Shown here piece by piece: positions 13,105 through 26,560 of a DNA stretch of 64,000 nt (position 1 is the stretch's first letter; each line of letters begins with the position of its first letter). The notes below the pieces were generated by a model, which had not been told where the DNA came from, searched no databases, and was given only the letters and a program-made list of their open reading frames with translations. This DNA is from Pterois miles (taxonomy: Eukaryota > Chordata > Actinopteri > Perciformes > Scorpaenidae): contig CAMQGK010000334.1 of assembly GCA_947000775.1 (NCBI GenBank), forward strand, positions 1,800,001 through 1,864,000. The letters run 5' to 3'. A program made the position numbers and the translations under genes.

Positions 13105-14044
13105 GTTGGTCAGGTCTACAAGGAAACAGTCAGTTGATAGACAGGCAAGTATGTGTATGGTGGAATCATAAGCCTCTTTAACATCAGTGTTGAATAACTC
13201 AGTTACAGTAAATCTTCTTAGTCTGCTCTCTCACCCACAGCCTCCACCTCTCTTCGTCAGTTCATCTTCTCATCTCCACTCCCTCCCTCCCTCCCTCATC
13301 TCTCCACTGTCACTTTTTCACCCTGTCTCTCCCTTAGTCTGCCTCTTTGTCTTTTACTTGTCACTACTTCACCAGTACGCACAAACTCATAAACTCGCAG
13401 AGACACACACACGTATGTCAACAGTAGTCACGTAAACAACACAACAGCCGGAAACAAAGCTCTTTTGTACATAGAAAGACTTTAAGGTGGAGGAAAAAAA
13501 CATCCTGTTGGATTCTGTCAGTATATGTGCAGTGTATTTTGTTTTGGCTCATTGGTCTCATCTGTTAATTTACATTTCATGATAATAATAAACTGAATTA
13601 ACCAGCCTCCTAAATTATTTTATGATTCACAATATTCTTTGTCCACTGTGTGCTAATTGCTCAAGGACACATACACTAAGTGCATGGCCGTGTGATGAGG
13701 CATTGAACCCTCTTTGCTCTTACTGCACCACCTGATTGGCCTTTGACTTTGAGGCCCTTCAAGTGCAGATGTTCAAAACCAGCACCGCCACAACTGAAAG
13801 GCATGGTTTGCTAAATACGCCAGAGCTTGATTAGAGGTTCATACAGCATACTACAGTATGTGCATGGGTGTGTGTGTGTGCGTGATGGAGCGACAGCGCA
13901 CACACACCGAAGCTTCTTCTATCTTTATCTTCTTTCTCAATGTGTGTAAGAGCTCAGTTGTGGTTTAACAGTATTAGTGCTTACTTAAAGGGTCGCATGA
14001 GTCTCAGTGTCTAAGCCTGTCTCTTGGATTAGCAAGGCAGCCGA

Positions 14045-14050
<6 letters not shown>

Positions 14051-14112
<62 letters not shown>
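14051..14112. repeat. (CA)n(CT)n compound microsatellite
   Basis: About 20 CA units are followed directly by about 16 CT units. Confidence 0.97.
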
Positions 14113-14115
<3 letters not shown>

Positions 14116-15309
14116 ATTTGCATCAAGAAGTGCGTGTCTACACACAAACACACTTCTATTTGCATTCCCATGACCATAACAAACCTTTGATTATCACTCG
14201 TGGTGGGTATTTCCCCCAAGCCTGTTTGCATGGCTGTTAAACAAACTGGGTGTTGGTGTATCTAGAGAGCCATCTTTGTTCCTTTTTCTACACAAAGGAC
14301 CTGCCATGAATAGTTCACATCCACAAATAATCACTAAGAAAACATACACACATACACACCTGATGACCCTGAATAGGCTACACTCCTGTCACCTCCTTCC
14401 TGACACACACTTAAAAGCGTGCAGCCGTGCACAAACAAAACACACAAACTCGGAGGGCACACTCGACAGCAACAGAGACGATAAAGTGCAGATACACACT
14501 CTCAAAACACACAACAAAGACAATGCTTTTAACATGCAATATTGTCTCAAATTCAGAGGCTGCAGAAGTAGATCAGCTTTATCTTTCATGCCGCGCTCTA
14601 CATAAAAGACTTTGTGTTTTCGTGGCTGAGCGACTTGGCAGCTACAATTGTTCTTTCTGTTTTATCCTTGTTAAAGTGAGGAGGAAAACTAGAGGAGAGT
14701 GCTTCAAAAAGAATAGACAGATCAAACATGTGGATCAAAAAGACAGATCAAAATACCCCAGTGGTATAAAGTTTGACTCTCTGCTTTAGTCTTTGAACAT
14801 TCCTAGGTGCTGTAAAGTCATAAGATACTATATAGAATAACATTATGTGAACTTAGATGTGTAAGACCCTACAAAGCACTCAGAATGGAGAGCCTTGGCT
14901 CTTGATCTCCCATGCTCTCAAGATCTTACACAACACGGGGCACCTGCTAGAGGATTTTATGTTAAGCACTTAACACAACAATGAATGTACAAATGTTAAT
15001 TATGAGCCGCTCCTCATTTAAAGCCTCAACAGCCTGCAGACTGAGCTGCACAGGAGGAGGCTTAGACTGCGGTTCTACAGTACAGTTGCGCAAACCCACT
15101 ACACAAGTTATTTGGAAATGCAGTAACAGGATGATAGATGAAGAGAATAACAAAGTATTACTGATTTATAATTATACAGATGTGTTTCTAAGTGGGCCTA
15201 TGTTGGGGATACAAAGTAGAGCAGTTAACTGTGTGCTCTATCTACTGAATGCATATGCATTTTCAGTGCTCAAATATGTGAAATAATTAGCATTTATTTT
15301 AAATATTAA

Positions 15310-15934
15310 AGGTGCAATGTGTAACATCTGGTGGCATCTAGTGGTGACATTGCAGATTGAAGCCTCTACCGTGTGCCATGCATGTACAAGAACTACGGTG
15401 GCTGACATGAAAACACGAATAGTCGTCTCTGGAGCTGTTAGAGTTGGAGAACAGCAGAGTCAGTATATGGAGTGTGTGTGGGAAGTGAGTGGTGAAGCAA
15501 GAGAGAGAGAAAGCGGTGGCGAATGTGTGTCATGATGTGACCGAACATGTGAGTGAGTGGAGCAGAAAACAGACGTAGTTTAGTTGTGAGAATATGAAGT
15601 GAATGTACGGTGGAAGTTTTTGCAGAAATAAATGCTGCAGCTCCTCAAGTCCAACAGATGTTTTCTGTGGCTTGTTTTCCAGTGGCTGAGTGGAGTGTTG
15701 GGGGTTAACTCTTGAGCGAGAAACGTTTTTGACAATGGCCAGCAAGAAAAATTAACACAATGGTTTGTCCGTTTTGAGCTAGTTTAGAAACATAGTGGCC
15801 AACTCATTGTAAGGTAATGAAAGCACAACCATTCTTATTTTCAGGTGATTATACACTAAAGAAAACACATTATTAATATTATATTTAATTTCTTCCAGGA
15901 GATTACACCTAAATGTTACATGGCGCACACAGAG
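15310..15934 (+). mobile_element. TTAA-flanked MITE, family A, near-complete copy
   Basis: Flanked by TTAA at 15306-15309 and 15935-15938. The left end (GGTGCAATGTGTAACATCTG, then gtggcatctagtggtgac) and right end (ttccaggagattacacctaa) are imperfect inverted repeats. The TTAA target duplication is typical of piggyBac-type transposition. No transposase is encoded. Confidence 0.7.
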
Positions 15935-15939
15935 TTAAA

Positions 15940-16480
15940 ATTGGTTTAAACTGCCCTGCTCACAATTCACTCATACCAAACCACTGTTTTGACGTCTGAT
16001 AAGGCTTCAATCTCATGGATCTGATGGTGCCTTCAAATGGTGTTGGGTTTACTGTATTCACAAGAACGCCCGCCTCATGTTTTACTCACAACCTTGTACA
16101 TGGAAAATTTCTCAAAGTTCATGAGTTTTGACGTGTTTGTTGACATTGTCAGAAATGGCAGAGGCCATTGAAGTTATATTGTAATTTTAGTGATGTATTG
16201 TGATTCTTCTTATTTAATTTTGTCTGAGTTGTAATGTTTGTATTCCCAACGACCTCATCTTTCTCCTCTGTCATTATGCCTTTGCATTTTCTGCATTATA
16301 TCACACAGTTGTAGCTTGCTAAATTGTTAGCCTCTGTGGCTTCTCGACGCCGACAGTAATGTTAATATAAACCACTTGCATGCTAAGCATATTGTGTACA
16401 CAACTTCCCAAATTGTAAACACAAGCTCACGAGTTTCATTTGAAGGCACCATGATACTCAAACCAGCCGTGCATTTTATC
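15940..16480. other. Intergenic sequence, nothing assigned
   Basis: AT-rich; no exon or repeat termini supported. Confidence 0.4.
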
Positions 16481-16493
16481 ATCACACCTAAAC

Positions 16494-16875
16494 CACTGGT
16501 TACCAACCTGGGGGGCCTTAAAACAATGCAACGCCAAGCATCAGGGCGAAGAAAGCACTGAATTTGTCAAATTGTCAAAAGAGCCTATCAAGTATGACTG
16601 ATTATTAATTCAAAGTTCCTAAAAATAACCTGAATATTTATCTCTCATGCAATATTCACAGGAAATAATTTGCTCAAAAGTCATCGAAATCGCTTGTCTT
16701 CTTGCAGTTATTGCGTTCACTATTTGGGTTAATTGTACAGTTCACTTCAGTATTGTTATTGTTATGCATTGAATATAATATAAAATATCCATGAAATATG
16801 TCACTTAGTCGGAGGCCGTCAGTTTACTCAATGATAGAAAAGGGATCCCTTAAGGAAAATGGCTGGGAACCACTG
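16494..16875. mobile_element. Short hAT-type MITE with 8-bp target duplication
   Basis: Termini CACTGGTTACCAAC and GGGAACCACTG are inverted repeats of the CAGTGGTTCCCAACC type. Flanks ACCTAAAC (16486-16493) and GCCTAAAC (16876-16883) match at 7 of 8 bases. 382 bp, non-coding. Confidence 0.8.
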
Positions 16876-17447
16876 GCCTAAACAACACTCCCCCACCAGC
16901 GCAGCCTCTTCACTTGTTTCACTCAGTGCTGTTCTTGGTCTGAACGCTGGTCATGCAACATTTGAGATGGCAAGTAGACATGTAGCCAGCTGGTTAAAGG
17001 TCAGTATCCAAAGCAAAAACACCAAACATCATTTCAGTCATTCACTCTTTTGACTGAAGTTTGCCGACTTTCCACTATAACCATAAAAATAAAAAATAAA
17101 CCCATTTCAAAAAAATATTTTTTTCAATAAATCGTGTCATCTGAGAAAATCCCCGATTCCCTACTTTGTTACAGCAGCACTATTATATTACCATTACAAA
17201 TTGAGAGCATATTATGTCCATTTCACTGACATGCATTCATACAGTGTTTCATGCTAATGGTTAGAATCAAGCACTATGAATGTGGCCAGATGTGGATTGC
17301 GCTAATCGCTGTGTGATGGCTATGGAGTTACATGATGTCTGCGTTATTTTTTCAGCATTTAAAGTGATTTGTTATGTTTTATCCTCCGTGATCTTTACCA
17401 TAAGCCATGCTCTGCCCACACTACTCTTTGAACTTGTGTATACAGTA

Positions 17448-17474
17448 TGTGTGTGTGTGTGTGTGTGTGTGTGT
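17448..17474. repeat. (GT)13 microsatellite
   Basis: Uninterrupted GT tract. Confidence 0.95.
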
Positions 17475-18128
17475 CTTGATTCGCCAACTTTTTACTCAAC
17501 CATCTGCTGTGCATCATGGCTCTGACTGCCTCATCATGTCAGGACACAGATTAACTGCCGAAACCTTTTTAAAAACATCCACACGACCCACACACTCTTT
17601 ATTCTCTCTGGACAATATCTAGTTTGACTTGTTGTCTTTGTGATCAGAGACGCAGACGGACGTCCTGGTGGCCCTGAGCCAAGGTACACAACACACATTG
17701 TGGGTTTGCAACCGGCTTGTAGCTTTTGTTGCCTGTCACCTCTGCTGTTCCTATTTGATTTCACTAAAACAGGAAAATATAAAACAAAGGGACAGAGCAG
17801 AAGAGAAAAGATCAGTGGCTAATAAGAAAGCAGGGTGAACCAGAACAGAGGCGAGCAGGTCTGTCTGACAGACTGAAACCCATCTGGACCTGATCTTCTC
17901 TGCAATACCACAGCTCCGCTCCACATGTTGCCTTTGATACGACTCCGCTCGCAGCTGGATTTGATAAAAGTGGAGGTTTTGCGGTACGAAGGTTTACGTA
18001 TGTGTGTGTCTGTGTACGTGTGTGCTTGTCTGTATGTGTGCGGTTATATGTGTTTGCAAGTATTTATGTGTGCGTTTTTGCCTCACACTGTGTCACTTCC
18101 ACATTGTCTAGTTGCAACCCCCCCACAC

Positions 18129-18130
<2 letters not shown>

Positions 18131-18179
<49 letters not shown>
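18131..18179. repeat. (AC)24 microsatellite
   Basis: Uninterrupted AC tract of about 49 bp. Confidence 0.96.
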
Positions 18180-18181
<2 letters not shown>

Positions 18182-18879
18182 CACACATGTTTTCCATTTA
18201 GGTTTTAATTTCCCTCCTTCTCCCCTTTTCCTTTCGTCTGTTTAAACAGCCGGCAAGCTGCCTGTAAAAGCCCTGATCTGTTTACATGATGGGCTGCCTG
18301 GTGCTAGGCTGTTTAATGCACAGTCATAAATTATACAAAAACTCTGCAAACTGGGAATGAACACCATACCGCGGCTTCAGCAAATGCCAAAAACCTGTTT
18401 CACATAGCTTGGATCCAGGACACCCTCAAACTATAGATGAATGGATTCTTGGTTATTTTCCCCCCCACAGATGAGAGGAAACCCCTTACCGTCACAATAA
18501 AGTAAAAACATGTAGGATAATGTACAGATTTAGTAATACATCAGCTATATATAACTTATTTCTCTATAATGTAAAGCACATTCCTTTTATGTTCTGGAAA
18601 ATAAGATTTTCTTGTTTGTGTGCACTTCACAGTGCTCTAGTCACTGTACATAAAATACTACCATTGCAGATTGTATGTTAATCAGTTAATCACTTTCTAT
18701 AAGTGTTATCAGCGCAGCACGCAACTATTTAATAGTCCCTCCAAACATTACAGTTTGTTTTACATAGAGATACCATGAACCTCACAGGGGTGAGGTTTTC
18801 ACTTTATTTACCTGTTCATGGGTGAGCGAGGCTCTGATATTTTCTGTTGACCATCACCTACTTTAGTTATTCCAGTTAA

Positions 18880-19046
18880 ACCAGCAGTAATATCACAAAA
18901 TATTTTTGGTGTCATTGGGCAAATAACATATTATATTTCAAGTGTTCTGAGAAAAATACTAGACTTCTGCACCTCCTCATGGATCTGTTTTCAGGCTTTA
19001 AAAATCTAGTCTGTGACAGGAAACTTTGGCCAATCACAGGTCAGTT

Positions 19047-19082
<36 letters not shown>

Positions 19083-19532
19083 CATTCCTATTGGCTGTAC
19101 TCCAGCTGGTGGGTGGTGCTTAATATTTCCTCAACTGATCTCAACATGGCTGCCAGGTCACAAACTTTCTCATTTTACAGCTAAACAGTAACTACAACAT
19201 GTTTCTAAATACATTTGAGGTGAGAAATAGTCATTATAGTAACAGAACATTGATTCATATTTGATCAGCGCTGTCTAGTTTGACCGTTTGATCAGAGTTT
19301 GCGAATGATTGACAGCTGCTGGATGGCAGGCTCCAGATCAGCTCTGATTAGTTGTTTTCTTCTGGTCTGTGACATCTTGCAGATGCCATCAGGAGCACCG
19401 CAAGACGCAGAGGCACATGACTGTTTTTTCGGATACCCTGTCTCATGCTCTGCTGTCAGGATATAGTGACACTTTTATAAAAAAAAAAAAGCTTTTTTTA
19501 ATGATATTGCTCCAATTTTACCCACTGCAGCT
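18880..19532 (+). mobile_element. TTAA-flanked MITE, family B, complete copy
   Basis: TTAA at 18876-18879 and 19533-19536 flank imperfect termini ACCAGCAGTAATATCAC and CCCACTGCAGCT. The interior matches copies at 1094-2441 and 47794-48284 (agacttctgcacctcctcat, ccaatcacaggtcagttc, atctcaacatggctgcc). A (GA)n tract at 19048-19079 expanded within it. Confidence 0.75.
19048..19079. repeat. (GA)16 microsatellite inside the family B MITE
   Basis: The aligned position in the other two copies has only a short gagag stretch (ttcagagtgagagc, ttcagagagagagc), so this tract grew after insertion. Confidence 0.9.
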
Positions 19533-19536
19533 TTAA

Positions 19537-20673
19537 CTTATTGCTTGAAATTCTTTATATTTAATAAACAACATAAACACATTTGGATGTATAGACTTCT
19601 TTGAACAAGTCACACATTTAAGAGCCTACTTTAGTCTATTAGCGACTTTTGATTGATGGTAGTTGCTACACTGGGGCTAAATTAGCCAGCGAACAAATTA
19701 GAACCGATAGTGTAAAAGATAAAGCATGGCTTATATATAATGAGAAAAATGCACTCACTGTGAATAATGTAAAGCACAAAAAAAAAAAGCATGACGGTAA
19801 TCATGAATAGTAGTTGGGGATTTGTTCATATTTGATCTATATGAATGTGAAACCTAAAATATCCTTGACAGAAGCATTTCCTTCAGTACAATCTACATCC
19901 AAAGTCATGTGTGAAAATATTTATATAGTGCTGGCATGAGTAGACTGATAACTGCGATGAGTGAAATCCACCCTCAAACCATGTTCACATATGTTATCGC
20001 CATCATCTGTGATGCTTCAGTTTTGCTCCTCAGTGATCACAACATCGCTCTCTAAAGGCTTGAAACCAGAGACTGTGGGGATGATGTCATCTGTAGATCA
20101 ACACTGAGCATGTGGACACTCTGTGGACATATAACAGCAGTGATTTACTGAAAGTGCAGGAGGAGATGTAGTGGAGGAGGTTCATACCTGTGGGCAGTGC
20201 AGTGAAATCCAGCAAGTTTGCAGTGAGCTCACTGCCACTGAGGTAGCACTTTCATGAGGTGAACAGTTTATTGTATGCCAAAAATCAAAATGGGTACCTA
20301 GATGTGACAATGTTAAAGGTGGACTAGAAGAAATGGTGGCTCTGATGCACATAAGCCCAGTGGACATTAGCACCAAACACATCAAGGACAAAATTTAAAT
20401 GAAAATGCCTCAAGTTGAAAAAAGCAACACTTAGTAAAAGCAGTAAAACAGTTAGTTAGCTTTATTGTCACCAGCGCTGTCATATTCAAATAGGCCTAAC
20501 TTATGAGCATCATTAGCTCACAAAAAGGATTAGATGCTGCTTTAAATCATAATTCATGTCTGATATGCTTTTTCCCAGAAAAAATTTCACTAACTGGAGG
20601 TTTCAAATTCTCACATCACACTTGTAAATTGCTTATTGAAATTGGCATCCAACAATTTGCCTTAAACTCATAT
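19537..20673. other. Intergenic sequence, nothing assigned
   Basis: No supported exon or repeat boundary. Confidence 0.4.
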
Positions 20674-20677
20674 TTAA

Positions 20678-21058
20678 ATGACCAGTGTACTGTCTACTGG
20701 CAGAAATGCAATATAGTACAAACAAGTATGTTTTGTTTAATGTATAATCACCTGAAAATAAGAGTTTTTTTTGTAACCTTAGAATGAGCCGTTAATATCT
20801 ACATAGAGAGAGGGTGTGCTCTTATCGGAGCTGGCTGCCATGTTTCTACAGTAGTCCAGAACTGACAAATCCCTGTGTTGACTGCTGGAGTTGATGGATG
20901 GAGTCGATAACTACTTACTAACAGTAAATAACTCTTACAACAACTCTAGATAGGGCCATTCATGTTTTCACTGTAGTTCTTCTGCATGCTTGGCACACGG
21001 GAGAGGTTGCAATCTGTAGCCTCACTGCTAGATGCTGCCACATGTTACTCACTGACCC
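20678..21058 (+). mobile_element. TTAA-flanked MITE, family A, short copy
   Basis: TTAA at 20674-20677 and 21059-21062. Left end ATGACCAGTGTACTG, right end gctgccacatgttactcact. It shares aatcacctgaaaataaga with the 23023 copy and is internally deleted (381 bp against 707 bp). Confidence 0.7.
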
Positions 21059-21443
21059 TTAAATTGAGTACAGAGAAGTTTTCCCCATTCAGGAGATGTT
21101 TATGAAAACAGCCTTCTAGTGTCAAATCTGCCTAAACACCATTCTGTACAATGAAGCTCAAATGTCCAAACGAAGTGACAATAAGAACACATTTGCACAT
21201 TTCAAAGTAAATGCACTTGGTCTGTTTGTGTCAACGGTCCTTGTCGACCCAGTTGGTGTCGACACTGCTGATTAGTGCCTTTGTCCTTCTGCATGTTTTT
21301 TCTTTGGGTGATCCTGCCAAATATTGAAATGTAAAGTGAACTCCTTCATGAATGAATTCAGACTCCATCTGCCCAAGGGCAGCATCCTTCTACCTAAATA
21401 TAAATGATATCCCTTACTCCTCTCCTCCTCTCACCTCTGTCCG

Positions 21444-21839
21444 ATAGAGCGCTCCAGGGATAACGTGTTTTTGTAGGCCAGCCAAGACGTTAGCATCACA
21501 GTGGTTACCTCGACAAAAAGCCAGTGGGAAACAAACGTTTATGATACTTACACCACTTTTGTAATTTTTGAAGTGTGAATGCAATAACCACATGAAGCAT
21601 CTGCCTTTTTAAGACATGTAAAAGCTTCAAAGTTTGTGGGGTATTTACTGACATATTTTATATCATAGAACAAAACTTTAAAATTTCTTAAAGCTATGTT
21701 AACCACAGACTTTATTTCAGGCATTTAACTGAAAACCCGCTCAAAAAGAACAAACATTGACTTCCAGACGAGGGAAACCAGAAGTGCTAAAATGCTAACT
21801 CATTTTCCACTTTTAGGACTCATTCCTGCAGCGCTCTAT
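21444..21839 (+). mobile_element. Inverted-repeat MITE, family C, copy 1
   Basis: Termini ATAGAGCGCTCCAGGGAT and ATTCCTGCAGCGCTCTAT are inverted repeats with few mismatches. The interior (aaacaaacgtttatgat, tttttgaagtgtgaa, gttaaccacagac) recurs on the opposite strand at 29815-30405. No clear target duplication was found. Confidence 0.7.
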
Positions 21840-22234
21840 TGAGGTGCAAGAAGACAAAATTTGGCACAAATTCTTCCAAAGAGGAAACCAAGCAGCGCCC
21901 CCCAATTTCCCTCAATCAAAACACAGAGAAAGTGGCAGACAGGCCGAGTTGATGGTATTCAAATTATGTCCTTGGTTGTCCATTAAAAACACGAGAGTCA
22001 AAACAAAACAAAAGGACTCCATGGGACGGCTTGGCCAGAAACCCTCACGCAAATCATCTGCTGTTGACACACACACCACCTCATGACTATGAATACACTC
22101 TTTAACACCCTCTCCTGACACACACACACACGTACAACCACACACACACACTGACACTAACCAAACTAACCAAATGTGCATATACACACATTCAAATAGC
22201 AGACAGCCCAACAAAACGCATATGTTTGCATATC

Positions 22235-22278
<44 letters not shown>

Positions 22279-23018
22279 CACACACTAACACTCTTCTTGT
22301 GGTAAGTGGGACGAGGGAGTGGGATCACTCCATTTGTCGTCCCACACAAAGCTGCTTGTTCAGTCATTATCTGGGAGAGCCTCTTCTCTCCTCTACAGGC
22401 AAGATGACCGGGTCAGTGCTAAAATAGCCACTTCTCCCTCATGTCACTCCTCTCTCTCTCTCTCTCTCTCCACCACTCTCCCTCCCTCCTCTTTTATAAA
22501 CAAAGCTCAGCCATTTGTTTTAGCCACTAAAATCAGAAAGAAATGGGACATTTGCAAACCAAATGAGGCTTATATGGCAGGTTCTTGTGCCCCATCCAAA
22601 GCAGAGGCTAATTGTGTGCTTCTCCACTCTAAACAAATGACTCTGGGAGAGGGAAAGACTTGTGAAGTGAATGAGGGGATGGGCTATTTGTTAAGGAAAT
22701 CAGGAGGCCACTGAGCTCATGTGCAATTACCTATTTGCCTGGTGACTGTTGCTGTCTGATCACTAAAGCAGAACACAAAGTATCACTGAGAACATTTGGA
22801 CGTTACAGGTTGCATCGCTCTGATCAGCTTTGAGACATGAGCTGCCAAACAGTGTGGAAAGTCACACACGTTATATCAAGCCCTTTCCTTAAGTGGGCCA
22901 ATATTCTCTAATCATGTAATCCATTAATGGTTATCTTGAATTCTTAATCCTTTAATCTTAATCGTACTCACTACACAGGCCATAGTCTGAGTTAACAAAA
23001 TGTGCTGCCAGTCTGACC
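21840..23018. other. Intergenic sequence with CA and CT tracts
   Basis: (CT)n at 22237-22275 and shorter CA and CT runs; no coding exon supported. Confidence 0.4.
22237..22275. repeat. (CT)19 microsatellite
   Basis: Uninterrupted CT tract. Confidence 0.96.
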
Positions 23019-23022
23019 TTAA

Positions 23023-23729
23023 AAGACCAGTGTATAGTATTTAGGGGATCTAGTGGCAGAAATGGAGTATAATATTAATAAGCATGTTTATAATCACCTG
23101 AAAATAAGAACCCTTGTGTTTTTGTTACCTTAAGCTTTGTTTATACTCGCGCCAGACACCGTGGCAGGGGCCTCCGATGATGGCGTGCATTCTACGAGCA
23201 AGCACATAGACGTTTATGCTCAGTACGCTGTTTGTTCGTTTGTTTGCTGTTTTTTGCCATGCGTTCCTTGCACTGGCTTCACTACAGTGACCATAAACCA
23301 AGCTTTATGCCAAAGCAGCGAAGTGCAGCCTATGGAGTGGCCTTGCAATGTCTAAAAGCTGCGTTGGCCGCCGTGATAAAAGTTATCTTGTAGCAGCAAA
23401 GTGTGTCCAAGAGGACCCACAGCCAGTCAGCAAACAGATCCTGTGACTCCTGTGACATGTTGACCTATGTTACAACCTATGTTACAACCTATCTTCCCAC
23501 CTAAAACACAGAAATATGCCTCCCAGCCACAGAAAAATGTAATTATTGCATTCCTGCCTGGTGGTAATCCGCCAGATCCAAAACCAAACACTGGCTCCAG
23601 AGAGGGCCTTTTGCATTTTCATGTTGACCGCCGTAGCTCTCCTACACGCTTGGCACACAGGAGAAGTTTCAGTTGGTTGCGATCTGCAACCTCACCACTA
23701 GGTGTCGCCAGATCCTACACACTGCTCCT
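23023..23729 (+). mobile_element. TTAA-flanked MITE, family A, longest copy
   Basis: TTAA at 23019-23022 and 23730-23733. Left AAGACCAGTGTATAGTATTT and right ctacacactgctcct are imperfect inverted repeats continuing as gatctagtggcag / ccactaggtgtcgccagatc. 707 bp, no transposase frame. Confidence 0.8.
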
Positions 23730-23733
23730 TTAA

Positions 23734-26130
23734 ACAAAGTCTTTCATCAGAGCTACCCAATGCTGTTGATTTAACCAAAGGTCCTTTTTACAGTATGTTA
23801 GTGGTATTAGTGTAAGAAATAATAAGGTTGGCAGTATCTTATTTCTATAAGCTTCAAAGTGTACGTTTTAAAACTCTTTATGATCATAGAGCTGTTTAGC
23901 TGGGATGTGCTGAATATGTATCACTCCATATACTCCATTTCTGAAAGGCTTATTTTTGAGTGATGTGTGGTCGGTCCACAGCTAACTTACTGCGCCTTGA
24001 TGTGTAACAGACTGCCGTCTGCTGATGTGGTATCACACATCAGAGGATCTCTGTTTTGATAGGAAGTTTTGAGGTGAGTTGAGGTGTGAACATGACTGAC
24101 CTCAACAACAAGAAGATTCTCTCCTGTGTGGGCGTGCAGGAGACAGTCTTCCTTGTTGTTTGCTGTGCCAATATATTGTTTATAGAACTGTGAATGCATC
24201 GAACCAAAATTGTTAATGATTACCCTGTTTTTATCAGAACAAAGCCATTGTCCCAGGTTCTGCTTTTATTTCCATTTCCACACTCTCAGGGAGAAGCGAC
24301 TAAATTTTGTTTGAGCTCAGGTTCAACTTTCAGGTACATTATGTGGTAACAATAACAGGATATATCGCATAGTACAGAGAAATAAATCAGAAATGATAGA
24401 AAATCAAGAACTATAACACAGGCAGTTGTGTGTGGATCCATGCACTGTACACCATTCTTGACCATTGACTGTCTTGATTTTACATGTCCTAGTTGGAAAA
24501 ATGCATGTAAAAAATGCAACAGGTTCTTCCTTTAATGGAAATCCACTACATATTCACACATCATATCATCTTCAATGTGTATATTTTATATATTTCTTGA
24601 AGTGATAAGGTACCAAGAGAGGGATTTTGAAATAACTGCCTTGTGTTGGTGTTTTTAGAAAGCTGAGCGATCTTGATTAAAAAATTATTTCTGTTACAAA
24701 TCAGATCACATTTTTTTGGTTATAATAAATTAGATATATTCAAAAACTGTATTTTGTGTCTAATTTTCACCATCTGAGCATCATTAGAATAACAAAAAGA
24801 GACATACAACAACGTGCTGCCTAAATCCGTGAACTAATTAAAAGAGGATGTTTGTTATTTTTGTTTAACTATGAAAGAAAAGAAAAGGTACGCATTCAGG
24901 TCAGACTATGTGGACCATAATACTCCAGATGACTCAGTACAGGATTTCTGTTTTTGTTTAGGCTGTGAATGCAGCAAATAGCTAAACAATGTGATGGTTT
25001 TATATTACAAGATAATCTGATTGGTTCAGATTAGGGATGAAGGGTAGCAGAGGGGGAAGGTCAAGGCAAGTGTTAACAAACAGAGAGAAAGACAAAATGG
25101 GATCACTCACATGCACACATGTAGTTGTACGTGCACGCCGCTGTGATCTGTGATTAACAGTACCACCCACTGAATAGCACCTGTGTGTGTGTGTGTTCAG
25201 GAGAGCTGGGAAAAAGGTCACAGTCAGGAGTTTCTCATATGGACTGGATCAGCCGCTGCAGGGGTCAGAGGTCAGAGGTCACAGGGTCAGGGGTTGAGCT
25301 CTCTAAGCCAATCACAGGTCAGCGTGGGGCTGAGGGGCTTTCCATGTGAAGAGAGCGGCGTTTAGACGTGGTTAAGAGAAGCACAGAAAACCCAGAGCCT
25401 GCTTTACGAGCCAGTTTCAACCACCTCGCCAATCACAATGTGGTCACTTTACCACATCCGTCATTAGTCAGCATTTCATCAGTTAATTAGCTGCTCAGGT
25501 TTGTCAGATCTTAATGCCGCTGGTTACGTAAAAAGCATGACTACAAATCCAGGATGAGTGCTGGTTACTCATTTGTCATTATTCTGGCTGTAGCTGTGAC
25601 TCAAACATGCAATAACTGAATTAAAGTAATAATGCTACCTTTGCATGTTTATGTGTTTAACATGTCCGTCTTTACCGAATCACAGTATTGATTTTTTGGG
25701 GGGGAATTTCTGAAGAAGAGCGCCCAGCTTGAAACATGTTGCTATTCAAAGCAGCTGCTAGTCCGAGCATTTTTGTGTTCCTGTTGCCCCTCTACAAAGC
25801 ACAAACTAAGTAAGTATATTGTGTGCACTGTGCACCTTGCGGCTCATCTCCTACGTGACCTGTTTGGGAACCCTTGATTTTCACTGTCGCTGTCTGGATT
25901 TGTGTGCTTGAATTATAAACTACTCTGTGAACTTTATTACTACAAAACAGGATTTCCCCTGACAAGTTTCCTTTCTTTGCATGGAAACAGCATTCACACT
26001 GAGACAAATATACTTCTTTGAAGTGGCATAACAGGTACCAGGGCATCACAATATTTCAATGACGTTGCGGTTTTGAGTTTGTATGGCAAGTTGTTTTACA
26101 CTTAATACACACACTTAATAGCTAAGCTAC
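23734..26130. other. Intergenic sequence, possible conserved non-coding DNA
   Basis: No exon seen. The stretch about 25,380-25,560 is free of recognisable repeats and has homeobox-like ATTA cores (gttaattagctgctcagg), so it is a candidate regulatory element by inference only. Confidence 0.35.
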
Positions 26131-26139
26131 ACAGAATTA

Positions 26140-26560
26140 ACATTAAAGATATCTACGAGGGCATTTTGATTAGTCATACTTTCATTGTGACCAGTCCGAT
26201 TTTTTATTATAACGTCATTCTGACTAGTCAAAATGACAGTTATAGACTGATTAATCAAAACACCATTCTGACAAGTTAAAACTTAATTTAAGCTATCTAA
26301 AAAGCTATCTAAAATGTATATATCTTGAACTGAGGGAAATTAAAGATATCTTGAACTGCAGCTCTGACTAATCATAATTCAGTTACAGATATCTGTAATT
26401 CACACTGATATCTGTAATGGGAAACCCCATACACATGAATGACAAAAGAAGTTTGAATCATATGGGTTAAAATGTAAATATCTAAATAGAATTTTGACTG
26501 GGTACAATCATGCTGCAGATGTCTGTAATGAAAATCCAGTCATGCTATTAAATGTGAGAT
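26140..26560. repeat. Degenerate interspersed direct/inverted repeat block
   Basis: Motifs of the gatatctgtaat type and of the ttctgactagtcaaaat type recur many times in alternating order with mutations, often as near-palindromes (agatatct, actagt). It looks like an old tandem array or a satellite-like repeat. Confidence 0.5.

Larger units (their letters stand above)
12603..15305. other. Intergenic sequence, mainly simple repeats
   Basis: Aside from the microsatellites listed separately, no coding exon or transposon terminus is supported here. Confidence 0.4.
16884..18870. other. Intergenic sequence with two dinucleotide tracts
   Basis: Contains (GT)13 at 17448-17474 and (CA)n at 18131-18179. 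No coding exon is supported. Confidence 0.4.
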
